Positions 51,231-60,425 of a DNA stretch of 64,000 bases are shown here, in pieces (position 1 is the stretch's first letter; each line of letters starts with the position of its first letter). The DNA comes from Chloroflexota bacterium. Lineage in GTDB: Bacteria > Chloroflexota > Chloroflexia > Thermomicrobiales > UBA6265. The translations under genes and the position numbers were made by a program. The stretch covers positions 1 through 64,000 of the forward strand of contig JAEWEG010000052.1 of NCBI GenBank assembly GCA_023389575.1, in the 5' to 3' direction. The notes below the pieces were generated by a model. It was given only the letters and a program-made list of their open reading frames with translations, had not been told where the DNA came from and did no database searches.

Positions 51231-53441
51231 ATGGCAATCGCCACCCACCAATCCGGCGCCAGCCAGGAAACCGCCACCGATGATCTCCTGCTGGAGGTCC
51301 GCGACCTCAAGACCTGGTTTTCCCTCGATGAAGGCACGGTGAAGGCGCTCGATGGCGCCACCTTCGATGTAAAGCGCGGCAAGACCCTCTGCATCGTCGG
51401 CGAGAGTGGCTGCGGCAAGAGCATGACCGCGCGCTCGATCCTTCAGATCGTCCAGCCGCCTGGCAAGGTGGTTGGTGGTGAGATGCTGTTCCATCGCGCC
51501 GATCCCGCCACCGGCGCGACGTCCACGGTGGACCTCGCCTCCGTCGATCCCAAGGGGAACCTGATCCGGAGTATTCGCGGCAAGGAGATCTCGATGATCT
51601 TCCAGGAGCCGATGACGTCGTTCAGCATGGTGCACACGATTGGAAACCAGATTTCGGAGAATGTGCGGTTGCACTCCTCCATGACGAAGGAGGAAGCGCG
51701 CCTCCATTCCATCGACATGCTGCGCAAGGTAGGAGTTCCGCGCCCCGAGGATCGGTTCGATTCGTTCGCCTATCAGTTGAGCGGCGGGCTTCGCCAGCGC
51801 GCGATGATCGCGATGGCGCTCTCCAACGATCCGGCCCTCCTGATCGCCGACGAGCCGACCACCGCCCTCGACGTGACCACCCAGGCCCAGATCCTCGAAC
51901 TGATGAAGGGCCTGCAGGACGAACTCGGTATGGCCATGATCTTCATCACCCACGACCTGGGCGTGGTCGCCGAAATCGCGGACGAGGTGGCCGTGATGTA
52001 CCTCGGCATCGTGGTGGAGCGCGGCACGGTCAACGAAATCTTCCACGAACCGAAGCACCCGTATACCCGCGCGCTGCTGCAATCAATTCCCCGGCTCGGC
52101 CAGGGAGCCCGTGAGCGGCTCAGTTCGATCCGCGGCATGGTGCCAGACCCCTATGACCGCCCTTCTGGCTGCCCGTTCAACACACGATGCGACTTCGCGA
52201 TACCGGGGGTGTGCGACCGGATAACGCCGCCGGTCACCCAGCTCCGGCACCGGCGCGACGTGCGCTGCCTGCTCTACGAGCCCGAGTATTGCGACAGCGA
52301 GCAGGCGCTGCGGATTCGAGAGTCCGTCGATGTTGGCGAGGAACCCACCGAGAACGTTCGCGAGACGCCGGGCATGGTGGAAAAGGCCGTCACTCCGCCG
52401 CTGCTGGACGTGGACAAGCTTCAGGTGCACTTCCCGATTGGTGGCGGGTTCCTGAAAGGACCGTCGAAGAGCCTGAAAGCGGTCGACGAGATATCGTTTT
52501 CCATCCTTCGCGGCGAGACCCTGGGGCTGGTGGGCGAGAGTGGCTGTGGCAAGACCACCACTGGCCGTTCCATCGTCCGCGCGATCGATCCGACCGGTGG
52601 AGCGATCAACTACATTCCACCGGACAACGCCCCGGTCAATCTCCGCGCGCTGGGCGAGCGGCAACTCAAGCCGTATCGCAAGGACATCCGGATGGTGTTC
52701 CAGGATCCGTTCTCCTCGCTCAACCCGAGAATGACGGTGCAGCAGACGGTGGGAGAGCCGCTGCAATCCTTCAAGCTGGCATCCGGCAAGGACAAGGAGC
52801 GGCGGATCTCCGAGTCCATGTCCATGGTTGGCTTGCGGCCCGAATACATGCGTCGCTATCCACATGCCTTCTCCGGCGGAGAGCGCCAGCGCATCAGCAT
52901 CGCCCGCGCGCTGGTGGTGAACCCCCGGCTCGTGGTGCTGGACGAGGCGGTGTCGGCGCTCGATGTGTCCGTGCGTGCCCAGATCCTCAACCTGCTGCAC
53001 GACCTCCAGCAGGAGCTGGATCTTACCTACCTCTTCATCTCCCACGACCTGAGCGTGATCGAGCATATCTGCGACAGGGTCGCGGTGATGTACGTAGGGA
53101 AGATCATCGAACTCGCGCCCACCGCCCGGCTGTTTGGCACGCCGCATCACCCCTATACCGAAGTGCTGATGTCGGCGGTGCCAATACCGGACCCTGATCT
53201 CCGTGACCATCGGCGCCGGATCAAGCCGCGGGGCGAGGTCGCCGATCCGGTCAACCCACCTTCGGGATGCTACTTCCACCCACGCTGCCGCTATGCCCAG
53301 GACCGCTGCAAGTCGGAGGAACCGGCCCTGCGCGAGATCAGCCCCAACCATTTCGCGGCCTGCCACTTTTCCGAGGAGTTGAACCTGCTGGGCGTGCGCC
53401 AGCTCACCACCACTTCCTCCGAAGAAGACGGCGGGAGTTGA
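51231..53441 (+). CDS. fused DppD-DppF ABC ATPase
   Basis: 736 aa with two complete peptide-type ATPase domains. First half (DppD-like): GESGCGKSMTARSIL, LSGGLRQRAMIAMAL, LLIADEPTTALDV, and its CPFNTRCDFAIPGVC cysteine tail. Second half (DppF-like, from ~390): GESGCGKTTTGRSIV, FSGGERQRISIARAL, VVLDEAVSALDV, and HPRCRYAQDRC near the end. The Cys-rich tails that follow each half are the oligopeptide_HTH-type Fe-S/zinc-like motifs of DppD/DppF. In most genomes these are separate genes. GGAGG stands 11 nt before the ATG. Confidence 0.92.
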   Translation: MAIATHQSGASQETATDDLLLEVRDLKTWFSLDEGTVKALDGATFDVKRGKTLCIVGESGCGKSMTARSILQIVQPPGKVVGGEMLFHRADPATGATSTVDLASVDPKGNLIRSIRGKEISMIFQEPMTSFSMVHTIGNQISENVRLHSSMTKEEARLHSIDMLRKVGVPRPEDRFDSFAYQLSGGLRQRAMIAMALSNDPALLIADEPTTALDVTTQAQILELMKGLQDELGMAMIFITHDLGVVAEIADEVAVMYLGIVVERGTVNEIFHEPKHPYTRALLQSIPRLGQGARERLSSIRGMVPDPYDRPSGCPFNTRCDFAIPGVCDRITPPVTQLRHRRDVRCLLYEPEYCDSEQALRIRESVDVGEEPTENVRETPGMVEKAVTPPLLDVDKLQVHFPIGGGFLKGPSKSLKAVDEISFSILRGETLGLVGESGCGKTTTGRSIVRAIDPTGGAINYIPPDNAPVNLRALGERQLKPYRKDIRMVFQDPFSSLNPRMTVQQTVGEPLQSFKLASGKDKERRISESMSMVGLRPEYMRRYPHAFSGGERQRISIARALVVNPRLVVLDEAVSALDVSVRAQILNLLHDLQQELDLTYLFISHDLSVIEHICDRVAVMYVGKIIELAPTARLFGTPHHPYTEVLMSAVPIPDPDLRDHRRRIKPRGEVADPVNPPSGCYFHPRCRYAQDRCKSEEPALREISPNHFAACHFSEELNLLGVRQLTTTSSEEDGGS

Positions 53442-53614
53442 CGCGGGTGTGAACCGCCGCCGGGTCGGTCCCTGCTCGCCCTGTTTCGCTCGTGCAATTC
53501 ATCACAACGCAAGGGGTGAGGCACGTATACTTGGCGCAACGGGGACCACGAGCTGGTCCAAACCCTGCCTGGCGCGATCGTCCGCGGACCGACGCCAGCT
53601 CACCGGAGGCATTC

Positions 53615-54709
53615 ATGCATCGACACAAGGTCTTGTTACTTGCGCTTGCGAGTCTCCTGTTCTCGTCGTTTGGTCCGATGGCGCCAGTCACGGTGGCGCA
53701 GGGCCTGAACTGCGCGCCGCTCGACACTGGCACCCCGGTTCCCCAGGCCATCGAGGTTCCCGAGCTGCCAGAGGTCGAAGTGCCGGAGGGCGCGACCGAG
53801 GTTCGCTTCGGCTATATTCCGGTCTCGATTTTCGCCCCGATCTTCGTGGCCTATGAGAAGGGCTACTTCGCCGAGTACGGCATCGACATGAAGCTGGAAC
53901 CGCTGCCGGGTGGAACCGACATGGTGCTCCTGGCCTCCACCGGTGACCTGGACATGGCCGTCAGCGGGGTTGGACCCGCCTTCTGGAATGCCGCCAACCA
54001 GGGCATCGGGGTCGAGGTGGTGTCTCCGGGCCACATGGAAGGCAATCCGGTCGCCTCGCCGCTCATGATTTCGAAGAAGGCGTGCGAGGAAGGCACGATC
54101 ACGAGCGTCGCCGATCTCGCCGGCAAGCGGGTGGCGGTGAATGCACCAGGAGCCACCGAACTCTGGCTCGATCTCGCCCTCGAAACGGGCGGGCTCTCCA
54201 TCGAGGATGTCGACCTCCAGTACATGAGCTTCCCCGACGCCGTTGTGGCGTTGGATTCCAGCTCGCTCGACGCCTCGATCATTGGTGAACCGCTCGCCAC
54301 CCAGGCCGAACAGCAGGGCCTCGCCGTCCGCCTGGTTTCCGAGCTTCCGGTGGAGGATATCCAGCCCACCATGATCTTCGGGAACACCGAGTGGATGGCC
54401 GAGAACCCCGAACTGGCCGCTGGTGTTGTCGCGGGCTACATCCGCGCATCTCGCGACCTCACCGAGAACTTCAACGACCCGGTGAACCTCGCCATCATCC
54501 AGAAATACACCGATGTGCCGCCCGAACTGATCGCCGCCTCGGTCAAGCCCGTGTATTCCACGGACGGCGCCATCAACGTTGGCAGCCTCGACCAGTTGCA
54601 GGGCTTCTTCCACGAGCGCGGACTGCTCGAATATGACGAGATGATGGATCCGACCAGCATCATCAACCCCACCTATGTGGTGGCCGCGCTGGAGTTGATC
54701 GATCCGTGA
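53615..54709 (+). CDS. NMT1/TauA-type ABC binding protein
   Basis: 364 aa. A signal peptide (VLLLALASLLFSSFGPMAPVTVAQ) directs secretion. The mature part has the NMT1/SsuA fold: FGYIPVSIFAPIFVAYEKGYFAEYGIDMKLEPLPGG-like start, DLAGKRVAVNAPGATELWL and the ligand cleft in LDASIIGEPLAT. Relatives bind sulfonates, nitrate, taurine or thiamine precursors (small, often aromatic or anionic). GGAGG six bases before the ATG. It overlaps the ATPase gene by 4 bp, and the downstream permease is fused to a prenyltransferase, so an aromatic ligand is a reasonable hypothesis. Confidence 0.88.
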   Translation: MHRHKVLLLALASLLFSSFGPMAPVTVAQGLNCAPLDTGTPVPQAIEVPELPEVEVPEGATEVRFGYIPVSIFAPIFVAYEKGYFAEYGIDMKLEPLPGGTDMVLLASTGDLDMAVSGVGPAFWNAANQGIGVEVVSPGHMEGNPVASPLMISKKACEEGTITSVADLAGKRVAVNAPGATELWLDLALETGGLSIEDVDLQYMSFPDAVVALDSSSLDASIIGEPLATQAEQQGLAVRLVSELPVEDIQPTMIFGNTEWMAENPELAAGVVAGYIRASRDLTENFNDPVNLAIIQKYTDVPPELIAASVKPVYSTDGAINVGSLDQLQGFFHERGLLEYDEMMDPTSIINPTYVVAALELIDP

Positions 54710-55551
54710 CGAATGGCGGCAGTATCGGTAGCCCGGCGCTGGCCAATCGTTCCGCTGGCGCCATCATCGAAGCCAATCACGTTGGCAGGCAATTCATTAC
54801 CCCGGGCGGCGTCATCGAGGCCGTCCGGGACATGTCGATCGATATACCCGCCGGGGAGTTCACCGTCATCGTCGGGCCGTCCGGCTGCGGGAAGTCGACG
54901 TTCCTGCGCATGCTCGCGGGCCTCGATCATCCCACCAGCGGTACCTTGCGGATTACGTCTCCCAATGGCTCACGGCCCGAGAACGCCGTGGTCTTCCAGG
55001 GCCGGAGCCTGTTTCCATGGCTCAGCATTTCCGACAACATCGGCTACGGCCTGAAGCTGCGAGGCGTTTCCAAAGGTGAGCGCGCCGAGACCGTCGGTCG
55101 GCTGCTGCAGGTGCTCGGGATGGGCGCGTTCGGCGATGTCTACCCACATCAGGTGTCGGAAGGCATGCGTCAGCGGGTCGCGATCGGGCGCGCGCTGGCC
55201 GTCGATCCCGACCTGCTGCTGATGGACGAGCCGTTCGGCGCGCTGGACGAGCAAACCCGCTTCATTCTCCAGGAGGAGTTGCTGCGGATCTGGGAATCCA
55301 CCGGCAAGACGGTCGTCTTCATCACCCATTCGATCGACGAGGCCATCACCATGGCCGACCGCATCGTGGTGATGAGCGCCCAGCCGGGAACCGTTCGAGC
55401 CGTCATCGACGTGCCATTCCCGCGGCCACGGACCATGGAGTCCGTCCGTACCGATCCCGCCTTCGGCAAGCTGTTCGCCCAAACCTGGGAGCTGCTGCGC
55501 GACGAGGTCACCCGGGCCCGCCAGGCGCAGGAAATGGCGATCGCCCGATGA
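54706..55551 (+). CDS. SsuB/TauB-type ABC ATPase
   Basis: 281 aa. Energises the importer. Walker A is GPSGCGKSTFLRM, the Q-loop is VFQGRSLFPW, Walker B LLLMDEPFGALDE and the switch His in THSIDEAIT. The signature motif reads VSEGMRQR instead of LSGGMRQR, with Glu replacing the first Gly. The GTG overlaps the stop of the binding protein gene; the stop overlaps the permease-prenyltransferase start. Confidence 0.9.
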   Translation: MTNGGSIGSPALANRSAGAIIEANHVGRQFITPGGVIEAVRDMSIDIPAGEFTVIVGPSGCGKSTFLRMLAGLDHPTSGTLRITSPNGSRPENAVVFQGRSLFPWLSISDNIGYGLKLRGVSKGERAETVGRLLQVLGMGAFGDVYPHQVSEGMRQRVAIGRALAVDPDLLLMDEPFGALDEQTRFILQEELLRIWESTGKTVVFITHSIDEAITMADRIVVMSAQPGTVRAVIDVPFPRPRTMESVRTDPAFGKLFAQTWELLRDEVTRARQAQEMAIAR

Positions 55552-57254
55552 GCGACTCCCAGCCCACGGCCATTGCCGATCCATTCCGTCGTCGCCGGGC
55601 GATCGAACTGCTGCTCACGCTGGCCGGTCCGGCCCTCATTATCGGACTATGGGAGTTGCTCTCCCGCACCGAGCGCATCGATCCCATCTTCTGGCCCGCG
55701 CCGAGCGTGCTTTGGGACACCGCCGTCGAGATGATGCGCGACGGCTCGCTGCTGGACGAGGTGTCCATCACCACCCAGCGCATCGTGTGGGGGTTCGTCC
55801 TCGGCACCGTCCCGGGAGTGATCCTTGGGCTGGCGATGGGACTGTCCTGGCCGGTCCGCACCTTCTTCATGCCCATTTCGACCGTGATCTACGCAATTCC
55901 CAAGATCGCGATCCTGCCACTGATGATCATCGCCTTCGGCATGGGCGAGCTGTACAAGATGGTCACCGTCGCGCTGTCGATCTTCTTCCTCGTCGCGCTC
56001 AACACGATGAGCGGCGTGATGGAACTCGATCGCTCCTACCGCGATGTGGCCCGGAACCTTGGCGCTTCGAAGTTCGCCATGTTCACCACCGTCGCCCTTC
56101 CCGGCGCGCTGCCGTCGATGTTCACCGGCCTTCGCCTGGCATTGGGATTCGCCCTCGTGGTGGTCATCGGCACCGAGTTCGTCAGCGCCAAGGATGGCCT
56201 CGGCTACATCATCTGGAACAGCTACCAGACACTGCGCATCAAGCAGATGTATGTCGGCCTGGGGGCCACGGCGATTCTTGGCTGGGTGCTCACCGCTGGC
56301 CTCGGCTTGCTGGAAACGTACGCCCTGCCCTGGAAGCGCGCCGATCGCCGGGCGTCCAGCCTGAAGAACTGGTTCTGGGCCATTCGCCCGCTTTCGTTCA
56401 CTACCTCAACCATCCCGGTGGTGGCCGCCACCGCGCTGGCGCTGGTCAATGGCGAGGTGCGCTGGGGCTTCTTCGTCCTCATGCTCCTCGCCTCGATACT
56501 GACCCACGCGGCATGCAACCTGACCAACGACTACTTCGATGACAAGCATGGCGTCGACTCCGACGAGACACTGGGCCAGGGGGGCGCCCTTCAGCAGGGC
56601 GTGCTTTCGCCAGCCGAGATGCGAATGGGCATCGCCGTCTGCTTCGGCGGCGCGTTCCTGGCCGCGCTGCCGATCATCGCGGACATGGGCCAGGTCATCC
56701 TCTGGATCGGGATCGCCAGCGCCGCCGCCGCGTTCTTCTACACCGGTGGGCCGTTCCCGCTCGCCTACTACGGCCTTGGTGAAGTGACTGTCTTTCTGGC
56801 GATGGGCATCGGCATGGTGATGGGTGTGTATTACGTCCACACCGGCGAGTGGACGATCGCCTCGGCGCTGCTGGCGACGGCCATGGGTCTCCTCTCGGCG
56901 GGGTTCCTGCACGCGAACAACGTGCGCGATATCGAAACCGATCGCCGCCAGCACAAGCGCACGCTGGCCAATATCCTTGGCCGCCACGTCGCCACTATCG
57001 AGTACGCGGCGCTGGTGTTCGTGCCCTTCCTCTGCGCGCTGGCGATGGTGATCCTGAACGTCGACTACTGGCCGGTGTTGCTCGTGCTTGCCGCCACTCC
57101 GGTGGCCTTGCGTCTGACACGCCAGATCGCGGTCGAAACCGCTCCGGCCGCGCTGAATCTCATCGTGCGGAAGTCCGCTGGTCTGCACCTGCTGTTCGGG
57201 ACGCTCGCCAGCGCTGGGCTGCTGATCGCCACCGCGATCGTGAGCATGTCATGA
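55548..57254 (+). CDS. ABC permease fused to MenA-like UbiA prenyltransferase
   Basis: 568 aa in one uninterrupted frame. Residues ~1-262 are a TauC/SsuC-type permease with six spans and the EAA loop SYRDVARNLGASKFAMFTTVALPG (~163-186). Residues 263-272 are a positive linker (KRADRRASS). Residues ~273-568 are a full MenA/UbiA-like prenyltransferase: WAIRPLSFTTSTIPVVAAT, first Asp motif NLTNDYFDDKHGVD (~325-337), GVLSPAEM, LAYYGLGEVTVFLAMG and second motif NNVRDIETDRRQHKRTLA (457-474). MenA attaches a prenyl tail to 1,4-dihydroxy-2-naphthoate. No ATG, GTG or TTG lies in frame at the junction. Four-base overlaps tie it to both neighbours. Confidence 0.93.
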   Translation: MSDSQPTAIADPFRRRRAIELLLTLAGPALIIGLWELLSRTERIDPIFWPAPSVLWDTAVEMMRDGSLLDEVSITTQRIVWGFVLGTVPGVILGLAMGLSWPVRTFFMPISTVIYAIPKIAILPLMIIAFGMGELYKMVTVALSIFFLVALNTMSGVMELDRSYRDVARNLGASKFAMFTTVALPGALPSMFTGLRLALGFALVVVIGTEFVSAKDGLGYIIWNSYQTLRIKQMYVGLGATAILGWVLTAGLGLLETYALPWKRADRRASSLKNWFWAIRPLSFTTSTIPVVAATALALVNGEVRWGFFVLMLLASILTHAACNLTNDYFDDKHGVDSDETLGQGGALQQGVLSPAEMRMGIAVCFGGAFLAALPIIADMGQVILWIGIASAAAAFFYTGGPFPLAYYGLGEVTVFLAMGIGMVMGVYYVHTGEWTIASALLATAMGLLSAGFLHANNVRDIETDRRQHKRTLANILGRHVATIEYAALVFVPFLCALAMVILNVDYWPVLLVLAATPVALRLTRQIAVETAPAALNLIVRKSAGLHLLFGTLASAGLLIATAIVSMS

Positions 57255-58090
57255 CCGGGAGGGGCATCCTTCGCTTCCTGCTGGGAGCCTCGCTCCTCGG
57301 TGGGGTGATCGGCATTGTCGTCGCCTGGCGCGCGCGATACATCACACCGTACCGGGCCCGGGTCCAGAATGTCGTGGTTTCGCTTCCCAGGAAGCATCGC
57401 AATCTCTCTGGGTTGACGATCGCCTTCGTCACCGACACACACGTGGGACCGCACTTCAAGGCGGACGATCTCGTGCCCGTCGCCGAGCAACTTGAACGCA
57501 TCAAGCCGGACATCGTCCTGTTCGGTGGCGACTACATCTGCGAATCGCCGCGTTTCATGAAGCAAACCGCCCCGATGATGGGCCGCATGGCTCGTACCGC
57601 TCGATATGGAGCCTGGGGAGTCGTTGGCAATCACGATGTCGCCAATACCCGTGGTCGGGTGATGCCGCCCCTCGAGGACGAAGGCATCTCCCTGCTCGCC
57701 AACCAGTCGGTCGCCATTGAAACCGACCGCGGCCAGCTCTGGCTCGTTGGTGTTGATGAAGCGATTCTTGGTCGACCCGACCTCGACGCCGCGTTCAAGG
57801 ACGTCCCAGTTGACGCCGCCGCGATCTGCCTGTGGCACGAGCCGGATCTCGCCGAGAAAGCGGCACCCTACGGTCCCTTCCTCCAGCTTTCCGGCCACAC
57901 CCATGGCGGGCAGGTTCGGCTGCCGATCCTTGGTCCGCTCGCCGCGCCCAACATGGGGCGAAAGTACGTGGAGGGGCGTTTCCAGATCGACGACATGGAG
58001 CTCTACGTCTCCCGCGGCCTCGGGGTCTACCGCCCTCCCGTGCGCTTCAACTGCTCTCCCGAGCTCACCATGATTCGCCTCATCGACTGA
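57251..58090 (+). CDS. membrane-anchored metallophosphoesterase, YkuE-like
   Basis: 279 aa. An N-terminal span (LLGASLLGGVIGIVVAW) anchors it. The calcineurin-type metal motifs are all there: VTDTHVGPH, GGDYICES, GNHDVAN, WHEPD and GHTHGGQVRLPILG. YkuE/YaeI relatives hydrolyse phosphoester bonds, some on lipid or UDP-lipid substrates. Its ATG overlaps the stop of the permease-prenyltransferase, so it may be part of the same pathway, perhaps cleaving a prenyl-diphosphate or phosphorylated intermediate. That role is inference. Confidence 0.88.
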   Translation: MTGRGILRFLLGASLLGGVIGIVVAWRARYITPYRARVQNVVVSLPRKHRNLSGLTIAFVTDTHVGPHFKADDLVPVAEQLERIKPDIVLFGGDYICESPRFMKQTAPMMGRMARTARYGAWGVVGNHDVANTRGRVMPPLEDEGISLLANQSVAIETDRGQLWLVGVDEAILGRPDLDAAFKDVPVDAAAICLWHEPDLAEKAAPYGPFLQLSGHTHGGQVRLPILGPLAAPNMGRKYVEGRFQIDDMELYVSRGLGVYRPPVRFNCSPELTMIRLID

Positions 58091-58117
58091 GCTGGTTCGC
58101 ACGACGCCTGTCCCGAA

Positions 58118-59062
58118 GTGACCGGCCAGTCAGAAGCGACGGCGACCACATTCAGGAGCCAGAAACGACCCGTGATCGCCATTCCCACTGGGTTCGCCGC
58201 CGGAATCCGGGCCCGCGAAGGGGATGCTGGAACAGAGTGGCTTGCCGCCATCCCGAGCATCGTCTCCGATCTCTGCTCCCGGTGGGATCTGCGCATCGAC
58301 GGCCAGGTCCGGCATGGACACCTCGCCCTCGTCGTTCCAGCTCTCCGTGACCGTGAGCCTTGCGCGCTGAAGATTTCCTGGCTGAACGCGGAAACGGTAC
58401 ATGAAGCGGAAGCGCTCAGGATCTGGAACGGTCTCGGCACGGTTCGGCTGCTGGAGGCGTCGCCCGATAAGGGCGCGATGCTCCTGGAACGGCTCGACGC
58501 CCGACGCACCCTCTTCGACCTTCCGCTCGATGCGGCGGTACCTGTCGCGATGGAGATAGTGGGCAACCTCGCGATCCCCGGGAGCGACGCATTTCCCAAT
58601 GACGCCAAACTGGCGGCGAACATTGCCCACACGCTCCCGGACCGATGGGCCAGGTTCGGCCGCCTGGCGATTCCACGGCGCCATATCGACAGGGCAATCG
58701 AGCTTGCCACCGCGTTATCGATCTGTTCATCCAGCACCTTGGTCAACTGGGACTTGCACCACGGGAACGTTCTCTTCTCTCCGGCGCGCCAGAAGTGGGT
58801 TGCCATCGACCCCAAGCCGGTCATCGGATGTCCCGAGTCAGGTATCGCTCCGCTCTTCTGGACCCGCATCTCCGATTTCACCGGCCCCACCCACCTGCGG
58901 CACCATCTCGACACACTGATCGAGGAGGCGGGCCTGGACGACGACCTCACCCGGGCGTGGATGCATGTGCGGGTGGTTGATTTCTGGCTCTGGGAGCTAA
59001 GCGTCGGTCTCGTCGACGATCCGGGCGGTTGTGCAACGATTCTGGAGTGGCTCGCCTCGTAG
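58118..59062 (+). CDS. APH(6)-family (aminoglycoside/hydroxyurea) kinase
   Basis: 314 aa. The catalytic loop LVNWDLHHGNVLFSP and AIDPKPVIGCPESGIAPLFW are diagnostic of the APH(6)/hydroxyurea kinase family, to which streptomycin 6-phosphotransferases belong. The N-lobe has ALKISWLNAE with the ATP lysine. No export signal. The substrate in this organism is unknown; many environmental members are not resistance genes. GTG start at 58118; SD weak. Confidence 0.82.
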   Translation: MTGQSEATATTFRSQKRPVIAIPTGFAAGIRAREGDAGTEWLAAIPSIVSDLCSRWDLRIDGQVRHGHLALVVPALRDREPCALKISWLNAETVHEAEALRIWNGLGTVRLLEASPDKGAMLLERLDARRTLFDLPLDAAVPVAMEIVGNLAIPGSDAFPNDAKLAANIAHTLPDRWARFGRLAIPRRHIDRAIELATALSICSSSTLVNWDLHHGNVLFSPARQKWVAIDPKPVIGCPESGIAPLFWTRISDFTGPTHLRHHLDTLIEEAGLDDDLTRAWMHVRVVDFWLWELSVGLVDDPGGCATILEWLAS

Positions 59063-59252
59063 TCGATCCAGTTCAGCATTCGCTCGCGGTCGATCTGATG
59101 GTGTGTTCCGAGGTGCCCAACATGCTCGATGCTGGCATGGAAACGACCTTGCACTCAGTCGACGCCGGTGCCATGCTCACCACGAAACAAACGCCTTTCG
59201 GCTGCCGTGTCGCCAGGCGAGTAATCATCACACTGCTCATGGAGGAACACTG

Positions 59253-60344
59253 GTGTCCACAGATAAGGTTCGCGTTGGCGTGATTGGGTGCGGCGCCGGC
59301 ATCTTTCACCTCGAGGGCTACTCCGCCGACCCTCGCGTCGAGATCGTGGCCCTGGCCGGCCTCGACACCGACCGCTGCGAAATGCTCGCCGGCCGGTTCA
59401 ACATTCCCCGCGTGTACCGTGACTACCAGGACCTGCTGGCCCAGGACGACATCCAGGCCGTCAGCATCGCGGTGCCGAACATCCTCCACAAGCCCGTCGC
59501 CATCGCCGCGCTCGAAGCCGGCAAGCATGTGCTGATCGAGAAGCCGCTCGCCCGGAACACCGCCGAAGGCCGGGAGATGGTGGAGGCGGCCGAGAAGCAC
59601 AACCGCATCCTGGCGGTGTCATTCCAGCGCCGTACCCGCCACGATGTCGAGATCGTGCGCGACCAGATCAGCTCCGGCGCGCTCGGCCGCGTCTACTACA
59701 GCAAGGCGTACTGGATGCGCCGGTCGGGCATTCCCGGTCTCGGTAGCTGGTTCACCTCAAAGGAAGCGGCCGGTGGAGGCCCGCTGATCGACCTCGGCGT
59801 GCACGTATTGGACATGGCGCTCTACATGCTTGGCAACCCCAGGGTGGTTACCGTCAGCGCCGCGACCTACGCTGAAATCGGCCCACGCGGGCGCGGCAAC
59901 TGGGTCGGCCGGCGGACCAGCACTTCCGGCGATGATCCGGTCAACTACGAGGTCGAGGACATGGCGGCCGCCTTCCTACGCTTCGACGATGGCGCGACCT
60001 TGCACCTGGAAGCGTCCTGGGCATCGTTCACCGAGATGGATGACGATTTCGGCGTCCAGTTCTTCGGCTCCGAGGGCGGTGCCCGTATCCACTCGAAGAA
60101 GTACGCCGATGTCGATACGCTCGACCTGTTCTCCGAGATTGGCGATACCACCACCGACAGCCATCCCCGGCTCGTTTCCCGGCCCGGCCACGAGCAGATC
60201 ATCCGTGGCTTCGTCACCGGCATCCTGGATGGCACGCCGGTCTCCCCGAATGGCCTTGAGGGACTCGACCGCGTGCGCCTGATCGAGGCAATCTACCGCT
60301 CGGCCGAGCTTGGCCGTGAGATCGAGGTGGAAGAGGTCGGGTGA
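59253..60344 (+). CDS. Gfo/Idh/MocA-family oxidoreductase
   Basis: 363 aa. NAD(P)-dependent sugar or inositol dehydrogenase-like enzyme. Rossmann start VRVGVIGCGAGIFHLEGY, the EKP motif HVLIEKPLARN, and GGGPLIDLGVHVLDMALYML holding the catalytic His. Acts in sugar catabolism or modification. GTG at 59253 with GGAGG upstream. ThuA and a flavin oxidase follow on the same strand. Confidence 0.9.
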   Translation: MSTDKVRVGVIGCGAGIFHLEGYSADPRVEIVALAGLDTDRCEMLAGRFNIPRVYRDYQDLLAQDDIQAVSIAVPNILHKPVAIAALEAGKHVLIEKPLARNTAEGREMVEAAEKHNRILAVSFQRRTRHDVEIVRDQISSGALGRVYYSKAYWMRRSGIPGLGSWFTSKEAAGGGPLIDLGVHVLDMALYMLGNPRVVTVSAATYAEIGPRGRGNWVGRRTSTSGDDPVNYEVEDMAAAFLRFDDGATLHLEASWASFTEMDDDFGVQFFGSEGGARIHSKKYADVDTLDLFSEIGDTTTDSHPRLVSRPGHEQIIRGFVTGILDGTPVSPNGLEGLDRVRLIEAIYRSAELGREIEVEEVG

Positions 60345-60425
60345 CAACCCGGCCAATCTGGGCCACCATAGTCGCGAAATCGCAGGGGCTGGCCAGTTCG
60401 CCAGCGCATCCACGAAAGGTTCTTC

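Noticed and set aside
56335..56370. Permease-prenyltransferase fusion as two genes
   Set aside because: No ATG, GTG or TTG is in frame near the junction, and the reading frame is continuous with sensible residues on both sides; an assembly error cannot be fully excluded.
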